Source: Candidatus Gallacutalibacter pullicola (lineage in GTDB: Bacteria > Bacillota > Clostridia > Oscillospirales > Acutalibacteraceae). Taken from it: a stretch of 64,000 nucleotides of DNA. Shown here in pieces: positions 25,202 to 33,819 of this stretch. Under the pieces are notes generated by a model. It saw only the letters and a list, made by a program, of their open reading frames with translations, was not told the DNA's origin and did no database searches. The stretch is taken from the NCBI GenBank assembly GCA_018712265.1, contig DVHF01000050.1, positions 1 to 64,000 of the forward strand, written 5' to 3'. Every line of letters starts with the position of its first letter. The stretch's first letter is position 1. The position numbers were made by a program, and so were the translations under genes.

Positions 25202-26536
25202 TTACATCGGCATCATCGGCGGCATGAATTTGCGCTTCCTGCCCTTGCCCATCCCCTTGAACTGCTTCATCAGCTTCTGGGTCTGTTCAAACTGCTTCAG
25301 GAGACGGTTCACGTCCTCCACCTGCATCCCGCTGCCGGCGGCGATGCGCCGCTTTCTGGACGGATTGATGATGGACGGCTTTTCGCGCTCCTCCTTTGTC
25401 ATAGAGAGGATGATCGCCATCATGCGGTCCATCTGGCGGTCGTCGATGTCGACGTCCTTGAGCTGCTTCTCCATGCCCGGCAGCTTGGAAAGGACGTTCT
25501 TCAGCGGGCCCATTTTCTTCACCTGCTGGAACTGCTCGAGCAGATCGTTGAGATCCAGCTTGTTTTGGAGCATCTTGCGCGCCGCTTTTTCGGCGGCTTT
25601 CTGATCCATAGTGTTCTGCGCGTCCTCAATCAGGGAGAGCACGTCGCCCATTCCCAAAATGCGGGACGCCATGCGGTCAGGGTGGAACGCCTCGAGATCG
25701 TCCAGCTTCTCGCCGGTACCGACGAACTTGATCGGCTTGCCTGTCACAGCGCGCACGGAAAGCGCCGCGCCGCCGCGGGTATCGCCGTCCATTTTGGTGA
25801 GAATTACTCCCGTAATGTCGAGCAGATCGTCGAAAGTTTTCGCCACATTCACGGCCTCCTGGCCGGTCATGGCATCGACCACCAGCAGGATCTCATGCGG
25901 CTCGATTGCCCCCTTGATCTCCCTGAGCTCGTCCATCAGCGCCTCATCGATCTGCAAGCGGCCCGCCGTATCGATAATGACGATGTCGTTGCCGTAATCG
26001 CGGGCACGCCGGATGGCGGCTTCGCAGATCTTCACGGGCTTTTCAGTGCCCATCTCGAACACAGGCACGCCCGCCCCGGAACCGACCACCTGAAGCTGCT
26101 TGATAGCCGCCGGACGGTAAATGTCGGCCGCCACCAGCATCGGCCGGTGGCCCTGGCTTTTCAGAAGCTTGGCAAGCTTGCCGGCGTGGGTCGTTTTACC
26201 GGTACCCTGTAAGCCGCAGAGCATCACAATGGCCGGGGGCTTCGGCGGCGTGGCAATCCTCGCCTGAGAGCCGCCCATCAGCTCGGTGAGCTCCTCATCG
26301 ACGATTTTGATCACCATCTGCGCCGGAGTGAGGCTTTCCATGACCTCGGAGCCAATCGCGCGCTCCGTCACCTTTGCGGTAAAATCCTTCGCTACTTTGT
26401 AGTTGACGTCGGCCTCCAGCAGCGCGAGACGGACCTCGCGCATCGCGGATTTTACGTCGGCCTCGCTCAGCTTGCCCTTTGCTTTCAGGCTTTTAAATGC
26501 TGCGCTGAGCTTTTCCGCAAGTCCTTCAAACGCCAC
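25202..26536 (-). CDS. ffh: Signal recognition particle GTPase Ffh
   Basis: SRP54 homologue that binds 4.5S/6S-type SRP RNA and signal sequences of membrane and secreted proteins and docks with FtsY. The 444 residues include the N domain, the G domain with GLQGTGKTTHAGKLAK (G1), DTAGRL (G3) and TKMDGDTRGG (G4), and the Met-rich M domain ending MPPMMPM. The start is GTG 26536, with AAAGGAG 8 bases upstream. It directly follows ylxM (30 bases), as in other Firmicutes. The SRP RNA gene is not in this window. Confidence 0.97.
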   Translation of the reverse strand: MAFEGLAEKLSAAFKSLKAKGKLSEADVKSAMREVRLALLEADVNYKVAKDFTAKVTERAIGSEVMESLTPAQMVIKIVDEELTELMGGSQARIATPPKPPAIVMLCGLQGTGKTTHAGKLAKLLKSQGHRPMLVAADIYRPAAIKQLQVVGSGAGVPVFEMGTEKPVKICEAAIRRARDYGNDIVIIDTAGRLQIDEALMDELREIKGAIEPHEILLVVDAMTGQEAVNVAKTFDDLLDITGVILTKMDGDTRGGAALSVRAVTGKPIKFVGTGEKLDDLEAFHPDRMASRILGMGDVLSLIEDAQNTMDQKAAEKAARKMLQNKLDLNDLLEQFQQVKKMGPLKNVLSKLPGMEKQLKDVDIDDRQMDRMMAIILSMTKEEREKPSIINPSRKRRIAAGSGMQVEDVNRLLKQFEQTQKLMKQFKGMGKGRKRKFMPPMMPM

Positions 26537-26566
26537 GAAACCGCTCCTTTCTTGAGTGAATATCTA

Positions 26567-26941
26567 TCACTGTTCTTCCTCGTCAAACAGCTGCTGCGCC
26601 GTTTGGAGTATCGTATTGACATCCTTCTGGATTTCGTTGGAATAGATGTACTGGTTGTTGTATTCCTGAATCCGCACAGCCGCGTCGCAGATCTGCTCCA
26701 AACCGCTGTGGATTTCGCGGAACCTGCGCACCAGTCCAAGCTGGCTTTCCAGCTCAAGGAGCTGCGTTTCAGCGCGCTTGATGGAATCGCGCACCCCCTG
26801 GCGGGTGATCCCCTCGTTGGCGGCGATTTCTCCCAGCGAAAGATCGTCGTTGTAATAATAGTTCATGACCTCGCGCTGTTTCTCGGTAAGAAGCCCGCTG
26901 TAAAAGTCCAGCAGATATGAAATGTGAAGATTCTTTGCCAT
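26567..26941 (-). CDS. ylxM: YlxM-family helix-turn-helix protein
   Basis: 124-residue putative SRP-associated DNA-binding protein (YlxM/p13 family). It has a sigma-70 region 4-like helix-turn-helix: LTEKQREVMNYYYNDDLSL then EIAANEGITRQGVRDSIKRA. The C-terminal half is helical and ends acidic. In streptococci the homologue stimulates SRP GTPase activity. ATG at 26941, with AGGAG 8 bases upstream, is preferred over the frame reaching 27013, which would cover the promoter. It heads the operon to ffh and is preceded by a promoter bracketed by two identical dyads. Confidence 0.9.
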   Translation of the reverse strand: MAKNLHISYLLDFYSGLLTEKQREVMNYYYNDDLSLGEIAANEGITRQGVRDSIKRAETQLLELESQLGLVRRFREIHSGLEQICDAAVRIQEYNNQYIYSNEIQKDVNTILQTAQQLFDEEEQ

Positions 26942-26956
26942 ACTCTCCGCTCCTGC

Positions 26957-27023
26957 TGTAAAGCCTATTCCTTTACAAGCTGCTATTATACTCCCCTTTT
27001 CCCGTAAAGTCAATACCTTTACA
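26957..27023 (-). promoter_or_regulatory. ylxM-ffh promoter with paired operator-like dyads
   Basis: On the minus strand TTGACT (27008-27013), a 17-base spacer and TATAAT (26985-26990). Dyad 1, GTAAAG-N7-CTTTAC, spans 27004-27022 and overlaps the -35. Dyad 2, TGTAAAG-N7-CTTTACA, spans 26957-26977 just downstream of the start site. The two dyads have the same half-sites and spacer and centres 46 bp apart, as expected for a two-site repressor. No known regulator is assigned. The rest of the gap to 27246 holds only short GC-rich palindromes. Confidence 0.7.
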
Positions 27024-27246
27024 CAAATTTATGAACACGCTTTGCGCCGGGATTTCTCCGAACGAACCGTCCTCCCCCACGGCTAGGCACCGCTCCTGTG
27101 CCACAGGATTTTCGGCCTGAATCCGATGCCGTTCAGCCGTGCGGCAGGGGGCTCCGCACGATCCCATTTGGTGGGCCTATGAGCAGGAAACGTTCAGCCG
27201 CGCGGCAAGGGCATGCGCAGATTTTTCGGCCCCGTCTCAGCCTGCG

Positions 27247-27966
27247 TCACTGCCAGAGACTGTCCAGAAAGTCCGAGATGTCCGACAAGCCCTGGTTCAG
27301 CAGATCAGACAGGTAATTTTTGGCATCCTGCGCCAAGCTGTTTGTCTGCAGTACAAGGACACCGTTCTCTATTCTGAGATCCTCCACCGTCAGACGGATC
27401 TCCGTTTCCGGGATGGAAAGCTCAAACAGATCGATCGGGAAAAAGATACTCCCTCCCGTGACAACGGCACCATCCGGGAGTTTTTCTTCCAGCATGGGCA
27501 GGGCCATCCCAACCGGCAGCTTCATCCGTCCGAAGCGGATTTCCTCCACATCGACGCGGATCCCCCTCTGCTGGCTGTCGTAGGAAAGCGAGCATACCGA
27601 CGTCACGGCGATCCGCATCCCGTCCGCCATCACGGGCGTATACACCGCGATTTTCTGGTCCTCACGTATTTGCAGGTACACCTGTTCGAGCGAGCTGCCG
27701 CCCTCCCTGGCTTTCCTCTGTTCCACCATAGACGCTACAAACGAGTTGACCTCACTCACCGGGATGCGCGCTTCTTCTCCGGTGACAGCCGCCTTGGCCG
27801 CCGTCCGGAGAAGCGGGAGCGCGTCCGGCTCCGCATAAAATTGTCCTGCATAGCTGTCTTTCAAAATCATTACCCCCGCTCCGATTACGGCCACCGATAT
27901 TGCCAGCAAAATTCCCAGCACAACCGCCGCTATGGCGCTCCGCCTGCCGCTTGCCTGTCTCTCCAT
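27247..27966 (-). CDS. YpmS-like (DUF2140-type) membrane-anchored protein
   Basis: 239-residue protein with one N-terminal transmembrane helix (~residues 12-35, IAAVVLGILLAISVAVIGAG) and an extracytoplasmic domain. The pattern VYTPVMADGMRIAVTSVCSL ... EEIRFGRMKLPVGMALPML ... VTGGSIFFPID resembles the YpmS/DUF2140 fold, a lipid-binding-like domain of unknown role. The family assignment is by pattern and is moderate. ATG at 27966 follows AAAGGAGG. It lies downstream of mutS2, separated by a repeat block, and is not obviously operonic. Confidence 0.6.
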   Translation of the reverse strand: MERQASGRRSAIAAVVLGILLAISVAVIGAGVMILKDSYAGQFYAEPDALPLLRTAAKAAVTGEEARIPVSEVNSFVASMVEQRKAREGGSSLEQVYLQIREDQKIAVYTPVMADGMRIAVTSVCSLSYDSQQRGIRVDVEEIRFGRMKLPVGMALPMLEEKLPDGAVVTGGSIFFPIDLFELSIPETEIRLTVEDLRIENGVLVLQTNSLAQDAKNYLSDLLNQGLSDISDFLDSLWQ

Positions 27967-28314
27967 AAAAGCCTCCTTTATGATGATTTTAAAAAATTAG
28001 GAAAAAAGCGGCGGGAATCCCCGTCGCTTTCAACTTCCGAAAAAAGTTTCCCACAAACAGACGCATCCCACACGCCTCAGACCGTCGAAAAAGCTTTCTT
28101 CTGCTGCGCCGCCGGAGGGCTGTTTGAGGTAAGGGGGGAGTTTTTCCCTCGGTGCTTTCCAGTCCGCAGATTCGGGGCTGCGCCCCTGTCTGCTGGCTTT
28201 TCTGGGGCGCCGCTTTGCGGCGCTTTTGCCTGTGGGGGCTCCTCGCCCCCACACCCCTTCGCAAGCTTTTGAAAAAGCTTGAGCAAAACTTTTATGTTTT
28301 GCCCGCCGAAGGCA
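27967..28314 (+). repeat. Palindrome-rich block with family E module downstream of mutS2
   Basis: No gene is supported. Consecutive dyads are CGGGGCTGCGCCCCTG, GGCGCCGCTTTGCGGCGC, GTGGGGGC/GCCCCCAC, AAGCTTTT-GA-AAAAGCTT and GCAAAAC-ttttat-GTTTTGC (~28170-28302). The distal part repeats almost exactly at ~45570-45645 and, inverted and diverged, at 63071-63120. It may form the 3' end of the mutS2 transcript. Confidence 0.7.
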
Positions 28315-30681
28315 TTATTTCAGCTCCGCGATAGTGACGCCGGATTCGCCCTCGCCATACGTCCCGAGACGGAACGATTTCACCGCCGGATGACGCCGCA
28401 GGTGGTCCTGCACTGCTTTACGCAGTACGCCGGTCCCCTTGCCGTGGATGATCGATACGGTATGCAGGCCAGAAAGCTGCGCCTGATCCAGAAAATTATC
28501 CACATTCATGATCGCCTCAATGGAATCCTGTCCGCGCAGATCCAGCTCCATCGACGCGCCGCGGCCGCTGTTTCCGGTACGCGTCACCTTGCGTCCCTTG
28601 GGCTGCTGCGGCTGCTGTTTCTTCGCGTCGAGCAGGCGCAGATTCGTAAACGGCACCCAGGTCTTAATAATCCCCGCCTGAATGAGCGCCTTATTGTCGC
28701 CCACATCCACGACGGTGCCTTCCTTATCGATATCGAAAATCAGCACCAGATCGCCCATTTTCAGCGGACGCGGCAATTCGTAGGGAGCGTCCTTTCTCCG
28801 GTGGATCGGATCCGCCGTATTTTCCAGCGAGCGCATCCCAGATTTCAGGCGCGCTTTCTGCTCCGCCGACAGGACCTTATTCTTCTGGCGGCGCAGTTCC
28901 TCCATCTCGTTAAGCAGACCGTCGATCTGCGCGCGCGTGCGCGCCACAAGCTGCGACGCCTGCTCCCTTGCCTTTGCGATCTCCTTTTCGGCGTCGGCTT
29001 CGGCACGTCTGCGGATCTCCTCGGCCTCTTTCTGGATGCGGTCCGCTTCCAGCTTCTGCTGTTCGGCCTGCTCGCGGGCAGTCTCCAAGCCCTGGCGGCT
29101 CGTCTCAAGGCTCTGCACCACGTCCTCAAAGCGCGTATTCTCGCTCGAAACAAGCTCCCGCGCCCGGTTCACGATTTCATCGCTCATCCCGAGACGGGTC
29201 GAAATAGCGAACGCGTTGGATCTTCCCGGCACGCCGATCAGCAATCGGTAAGTGGGCCGCAGGGTAGCTACGTCGAATTCGCAGCTGCCGTTCTCCACGC
29301 CCGCCGTCTGGAGCGCATACGCTTTCAATTCGGCATAATGCGTCGTCGACGCGATGCGCGCGCCCTTTTGCCGGAGGGCTTCCAGAATCGCCACGGCCAG
29401 CGCCGCGCCCTCTACGGGATCGGTTCCCGCGCCCAGTTCGTCGATCAGCACAAGGCTCTTTTCGTTGGCTTCGTCCAGAATCTTAATAATATTCGTCATG
29501 TGCGCCGAGAACGTGGACAGCGACTGCTCGATGCTCTGCTCGTCTCCGATATCGGCGAGGACCTGTTCAAAGATCGAGATCCGGCTCCCGTCGGCGGCGG
29601 GGATCATCAGACCGCACATCGCCATCAGCGTCAGCAGGCCGAGCGTTTTCAGGCTGACCGTTTTGCCGCCGGTATTCGGGCCGGTGATGACGAGCGTATC
29701 GAAATGCACGCCCAGCTCGATGTCCGTGGGCACGACCTTATTTTTATCGATCAGCGGGTGGCGCGCGCGGCGCAGCTCAATCTTCCCGTCCTCGTTGATC
29801 AGCGGCTTGACCGCTTTCATTTTATAGGCTAGGTTCGCTTTTGCAAAGATCAGCGAAAGCTCGACCGCCGCCCCATAGCTTGTGATAATCCCGTCGGCGA
29901 AGCTGCCGGTTTCCGCCGAAAGCTCCGTGAGGATCCTTTCGATCTCCGCCTGCTCCTGCGACAGCAGCACCCGGATCTCGTTATTGGCCTCCACGACTGC
30001 CATCGGTTCAATAAACACGGTCGCGCCGCTCGCCGAGGTATCGTGCACCAGTCCCGGGACATCCCCGCGGCATTCCGCTTTGACCGGCACGACGAACCGT
30101 CCGCCGCGCATGGTAATGATCGGATCCTGCAAATATTTGAGGTACGACGGCGACCGGATCATTTTATCGAGCTGTTCCCTCGCGCGGGAGGATGTATTTC
30201 TGATTTTGCGCCGGATCGCGGCGAGCGTCTGCGAGGCCCCGTCCGCGACCTCCTCCTCCGACGCCACCACCGTATTGATCCGGTCCTCTAAGTACTTATT
30301 CGGCTGGATGGCTTCAAACCGCCAGTCCAGCGCGGTTTTCATTCCCTCGCTTTTGCTGCGCCATTCGCACACGGCGCGCAGGCATCTGAGCACCCCGGCC
30401 ACCCGCAGAAATTCCACGAGGTTCAGCGTCCCGCCCGCTTCCGCGCGGCGCAGGGCATTCGTTATATTTTTCAATCCGCCGAACGATGGGGATCCAAACT
30501 TCGCCATCAGCACATAGGCGTCGTCTGTCTCCTGTAAGAGCCGTTCTGTCTGGCGCAGCGTCGTGGCCGGACGCAGATCCCGCGCCAGCTCCGCCGCGTC
30601 GTCACAGGCGGTTTCCGCGGCGAGCATTTCGAGAACCTTATCGAGTTCCAACGCCCGCCAGTGTTTTTTCATCTCTTGCAT
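28315..30681 (-). CDS. mutS2: Endonuclease/ribosome-rescue ATPase MutS2
   Basis: 788-residue MutS2, a DNA- and ribosome-binding ATPase implicated in suppression of homologous recombination and in splitting collided ribosomes. It has the MutS core domains, Walker A ITGPNTGGKTVSLKTLGLL, the Walker B/signature VLIDELGAGTDPVEGAALA, a long charged coiled coil (~residues 500-620), and a C-terminal Smr nuclease-like domain (LDLRGQDSIEAI ... IIHGKGTGVLR). ATG 30681 lies 10 bases after AGGAG; a longer frame to 30729 would run into a family B repeat, whose dyad sits in the leader. Confidence 0.95.
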   Translation of the reverse strand: MQEMKKHWRALELDKVLEMLAAETACDDAAELARDLRPATTLRQTERLLQETDDAYVLMAKFGSPSFGGLKNITNALRRAEAGGTLNLVEFLRVAGVLRCLRAVCEWRSKSEGMKTALDWRFEAIQPNKYLEDRINTVVASEEEVADGASQTLAAIRRKIRNTSSRAREQLDKMIRSPSYLKYLQDPIITMRGGRFVVPVKAECRGDVPGLVHDTSASGATVFIEPMAVVEANNEIRVLLSQEQAEIERILTELSAETGSFADGIITSYGAAVELSLIFAKANLAYKMKAVKPLINEDGKIELRRARHPLIDKNKVVPTDIELGVHFDTLVITGPNTGGKTVSLKTLGLLTLMAMCGLMIPAADGSRISIFEQVLADIGDEQSIEQSLSTFSAHMTNIIKILDEANEKSLVLIDELGAGTDPVEGAALAVAILEALRQKGARIASTTHYAELKAYALQTAGVENGSCEFDVATLRPTYRLLIGVPGRSNAFAISTRLGMSDEIVNRARELVSSENTRFEDVVQSLETSRQGLETAREQAEQQKLEADRIQKEAEEIRRRAEADAEKEIAKAREQASQLVARTRAQIDGLLNEMEELRRQKNKVLSAEQKARLKSGMRSLENTADPIHRRKDAPYELPRPLKMGDLVLIFDIDKEGTVVDVGDNKALIQAGIIKTWVPFTNLRLLDAKKQQPQQPKGRKVTRTGNSGRGASMELDLRGQDSIEAIMNVDNFLDQAQLSGLHTVSIIHGKGTGVLRKAVQDHLRRHPAVKSFRLGTYGEGESGVTIAELK

Positions 30682-30975
30682 AACAGCAAAACTCCTTATT
30701 TTTCTATCGGACCTTGCAGGTCCGGGCATTAGAGGCTTTTCACCTTGGCCCGGGCCAACACAAAATTTAAAGCCTAACGCTTCACCGAGGTGGGATTTTT
30801 CGCCCTACCCGGGCAGAGCGGATATTTTTGAAGCTTACATCTTCATCGTTTTTTATTCTATCGGACCTGCGGTCAGCAGATCGCGGATCGCTCCCTACCA
30901 GTCGCTGACCAGGCTAAGCCTGGACGTAATTCGCGAAACTATTTCCGGCAGGTAATATTTAACACAAATGCCCGC
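30682..30975 (+). repeat. Repeat block B-G-C upstream of mutS2
   Basis: Contains an inverted family B unit (30702-30728), family G modules with CCCGGGCC and CCCGGGCAG dyads (30730-30860), and a family C copy (~30867-30975). The C copy has CCAGGCTAAGCCTGG and the words CAAATGCCCGCGTTGTAAGC on the same strand orientation as the corA array. Confidence 0.7.
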
Positions 30976-31003
30976 GTTGTAAGCTGCGCACTTAAAGGGG
31001 GTT

Positions 31004-31287
31004 TGGGGAAGATTCCCCCGCGGGGCGGGGGAAATGTCACGAAGTGACAAAGGGGGACGGGCCGTGTGCGGCATGATATTTCCCCCAATCACCGCGCGAC
31101 CCGCGCGGAACTTCCTTTCTTTTCCCCCAAGCGATCAAAAAACACCCTCACATAAAAGGAACCGTCTCGACATTACGGTTCGACAACCTCCGCGCTCGGG
31201 CGGAAATGGGGTCTGGGGAGCTTGCTCCCCAGCGGGGGTACAGGGGCGCGAAGCCCCTGCCGGGGGAAACGGGGGTGGAACCCCCGT
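31004..31287 (+). repeat. Repeat block A-F at the 3' end of recO
   Basis: Family A copy 4 (31004-31072; stems TTCCCCCGC/GCGGGGGAA, TGTCAC/GTGACA, GCCGT/GCGGC with a G-T wobble) is followed by CCGCGCGACCCGCGCGG and a conserved linker. Family F comes next (31160-31287), with GAACCGT/ACGGTTC, GGGGAGC/GCTCCCC, GGGGCGCGAAGCCCC and GGGGGT/ACCCCC dyads. The recO stop codon lies at its edge. The same arrangement occurs at 20239-20500. Confidence 0.8.
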
Positions 31288-32033
31288 CACGGGAGTAGGG
31301 AGTGATAGAAGCTGAGGGTGGGGAGGGGGCGGTCTATGTGGGAGAGGAGGAAAGCCTCGGAGGCGGCGGCAAGCTGGGTGAGGGCTTCCGGGGGAAGCTG
31401 GAACGCAAACAGCTTGCTGAATTCCGCATAGATGGTGTGGCGCAGACCAGTCAGAACGCCTCGTCCGAGCGGGATGGCCCGGCGTCCGTCGGGACGATAG
31501 CAGTCCCCGCACAGCAGGATGCCATCGTCCGGCAGGAACCACATCACGTCCGCCTCATAACACGCACATTCCGCACAGCATACCAGATCCGGCATGTAAC
31601 CGGAAAAGGCCAGCATCCGCATCTCCGTCACCGCCTTGAGCAATGGCTCCGGACGCAGATTCTTCGACAGAAAATGCAGGCTGTTCAGCACCAAACGCAG
31701 ATATTCCCCTGCGGGAGAACCCTCCGGCGCCAAAAGACCGGAAAGCTCACAGAAATACTGCGCCAGCGCCAGCCGCCCGATATCCTCGCGCAGACCGAAA
31801 AAAATCTCTTTCGGCCGCGCCTCATTGATACTATATTTCTCTCGTCCCTTAAAAATGCTGAATTCCGAATAACACAATAGCTGTGTCCCGGAATTTTGCG
31901 CGCTGCGCACCGTCTTGGCCCGGCGCGCAAAGGCGCGCAGCACTCCCTCGTCCTTTGTCAGCAGGGTGACAAGCCTATCGCTTTCGCCCACGCTTCCTTC
32001 CCGGATGACCAGTCCCTCCGTCTCTATCTGCAT
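31287..32033 (-). CDS. recO: DNA repair protein RecO
   Basis: 248-residue recombination mediator that with RecR loads RecA onto SSB-coated DNA. The N-terminal OB fold begins ETEGLVIREGSVGESDRLVTLLT, and a four-Cys zinc site is visible (CCAEC ... LLCGDC). ATG 32033 is preceded by GTGAGGAGG at 6-base spacing, inside the upstream yqzL-like gene; a longer frame to 32138 is a shadow of that gene. The C-terminus ends FYHSLLP right at a repeat block. Downstream of era and yqzL, as in Bacillus. Confidence 0.93.
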   Translation of the reverse strand: MQIETEGLVIREGSVGESDRLVTLLTKDEGVLRAFARRAKTVRSAQNSGTQLLCYSEFSIFKGREKYSINEARPKEIFFGLREDIGRLALAQYFCELSGLLAPEGSPAGEYLRLVLNSLHFLSKNLRPEPLLKAVTEMRMLAFSGYMPDLVCCAECACYEADVMWFLPDDGILLCGDCYRPDGRRAIPLGRGVLTGLRHTIYAEFSKLFAFQLPPEALTQLAAASEAFLLSHIDRPLPTLSFYHSLLP

Positions 32034-32181
32034 CCGAAGCCTCCTCACCGGCGGCCATGTACGAATCCGGCGGGGAAACGCCTGCCTGCGCCCCCTGCAT
32101 ATGCACCAGCCGCGCATACCGCAAATATGCCTCCACACTGCCTGTCTCCCGGAAGCATTTCCATGCCTGCTTTTCGTTCAT
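31975..32181 (-). CDS. YqzL-like small protein
   Basis: 68-residue protein whose start, MNEKQAWKCFRETGSVEAYL, matches the W-x-x-F-x-x-T-G-x-x-x-x-Y-L pattern of YqzL proteins encoded between era and recO in Firmicutes. Function unknown. The last ~20 residues are Arg/Lys/Gly-rich and overlap the start of recO by 59 bases in another frame, longer than usual for the pair. The ATG follows GGGAGGAATCAGG. A GGCGC/GCGCC hairpin lies just upstream of the ribosome-binding site. Confidence 0.75.
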   Translation of the reverse strand: MNEKQAWKCFRETGSVEAYLRYARLVHMQGAQAGVSPPDSYMAAGEEASDADRDGGTGHPGRKRGRKR

Positions 32182-32390
32182 CCTGATTCCTCCCTTACCG
32201 GCGCTTTTCAGCGCGCCATGAAATTTCCAGTATGCAGTCTGACATTATTCCGGATCTTCTTTCAGTATTTGCAGATTCCCGGACAGTATCAGAGGAAAAA
32301 TCAAGATCTTATAGCTTACAGTTTCCGGATTTCGACAAGCTTTTGCCTGCTGCAGCGGCAAACTATTTTCTTATTTAAAGCATGGTGCGG

Positions 32391-33317
32391 TTATTCAAAA
32401 TCATTTTTATCATAGCCCAGCGTGCGCAGGACGCTCTCCCGGTTCCGCCAGTCCTCTTTTACCTTGACCCACAGCTGTAAATTGATTTTGCAGCCAAAAA
32501 AGCGTTCCATATCCTCGCGGGCATACGCGCCCACCTTCTTGAGCATGGAACCGCCTTTGCCGATCACAATGCCCTTGTGCGTATCGCGCTCACAATAAAT
32601 CGTGGCGGAAATATCTGTGATGCCGCTGCCGTCGTCGCGTTCGCGCATCCGCTCAACCGCCACGGCAAGTCCGTGCGGAATCTCCTTGTCGAGCAGGCGC
32701 AGCAGCTTTTCGCGCACAATTTCACCCGCGATCACCCGCTCCGGCTGATCCGTGAGCGTGTCATCGTCAAAGAAATGCGCGCCCGGCTGCGACAGGTTTT
32801 CCAGCTCGCCGATCAGATCGCTCATCCCGTCGCCCGTCTGCGCCGAGACAGGGACAACCGCCTCAAAATCAAACAGCCCGGAGAATTTCGTGATCTGCGC
32901 CATCAGCGCCGTCTTATCCTCCAACAAGTCGATCTTGTTGATCGCCAGTACCGCAGGAAGTTCGAGCGCCTTGAATTTCTCGATCAGGTCCAGATCCGCC
33001 GGGGAGGGATCGCATCCCGCCTCCACCACCAGCATACAGGCGTCCACACCGGACACCGACTGCGCGACGGATTTCACCATATAATTCCCCAGCTTCGTGC
33101 GCGGCTTGTGAAGTCCGGGCGTATCGATGAACACCAGCTGTACCGCGCCGTTCGTCAGCACGCCCATAATCCGCGTGCGCGTCGTCTGCGGCTTGCTGGA
33201 TACAATCGCCACCTTTTGCCCAAGCATCCTGTTCAGAAGCGAGGATTTTCCTACATTCGGACGCCCCACAATCGCGATAAACGCTGTTTTTTCCTCCGCC
33301 GCAAGCTTTTTTGCCAT
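32391..33317 (-). CDS. era: Ribosome-assembly GTPase Era
   Basis: 308-residue essential GTPase that binds the 3' end of 16S rRNA during 30S maturation. G1 is GRPNVGKSSLLNRML, G2 includes TTRTRIMG, G3 is DTPGLHKPRTKLG, G4 is NKID, and the C-terminal KH domain contains GIVIGKGGSMLKKVG. The ATG is one base beyond the dgkA stop, with AAGGAG lying inside the end of dgkA, so the two are translationally linked. Confidence 0.97.
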   Translation of the reverse strand: MAKKLAAEEKTAFIAIVGRPNVGKSSLLNRMLGQKVAIVSSKPQTTRTRIMGVLTNGAVQLVFIDTPGLHKPRTKLGNYMVKSVAQSVSGVDACMLVVEAGCDPSPADLDLIEKFKALELPAVLAINKIDLLEDKTALMAQITKFSGLFDFEAVVPVSAQTGDGMSDLIGELENLSQPGAHFFDDDTLTDQPERVIAGEIVREKLLRLLDKEIPHGLAVAVERMRERDDGSGITDISATIYCERDTHKGIVIGKGGSMLKKVGAYAREDMERFFGCKINLQLWVKVKEDWRNRESVLRTLGYDKNDFE

Positions 33318-33318
33318 A

Positions 33319-33813
33319 TCATTTCTCCTTATTTTCGTTCTTTTTCCTCATGCAGAAATCGCGGATCCCAATCGGGCCCTGTATCACATACAGGGCCGCG
33401 GCAATCAGGCTTGCCAGAAACACCGCGATCCGCCAGGGCCTGTCTATAAAAAACCGCAGGATCCGCAAAAACGATTCCGGCTGCCAGAACAGGTAGATCC
33501 CTACCCCGACCGCAAACAGCGCGCACACCAGCACGCCGCCCGCCGCCAGATCTTTGATAATGCGCGCCACCGGATGGTAGCTGGCGGCTATCATATCCGT
33601 GATTTCCTCCGCCACCGTATTGAACAGCTCCGCCGCCATCACGAGTGCAAACGTCAGCAGCAGCACCGCATATCCTGTGCGCGTAATTTCAAAAAAGTGC
33701 GAAAACGCGAATACATACAGCGCGGCCGCCGTATGTATTCGCATATTGCGTTCATTATTGATACAGTAAACGATTCCCCGGAAAGCATATTTGAAGCTTT
33801 TGAAAAAACGCAA
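33319..33813 (-). CDS. dgkA: Undecaprenol/diacylglycerol kinase DgkA-type with C-terminal extension
   Basis: Small integral membrane lipid kinase, in Firmicutes mainly an undecaprenol kinase recycling the peptidoglycan carrier lipid. The signature MAAELFNTVAEEITDMI and IIKDLAAGGVLV are present after an amphipathic N-terminal helix. At 164 residues it is longer than the usual ~120-130: a fourth hydrophobic helix (AVFLASLIAAALYVIQG) and a basic tail follow. The start is TTG 33813, with GGAGGAG upstream, six bases after ybeY. No cdd gene follows, unlike Bacillus. Confidence 0.9.
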   Translation of the reverse strand: MRFFKSFKYAFRGIVYCINNERNMRIHTAAALYVFAFSHFFEITRTGYAVLLLTFALVMAAELFNTVAEEITDMIAASYHPVARIIKDLAAGGVLVCALFAVGVGIYLFWQPESFLRILRFFIDRPWRIAVFLASLIAAALYVIQGPIGIRDFCMRKKNENKEK

Positions 33814-33819
33814 GGAAGC

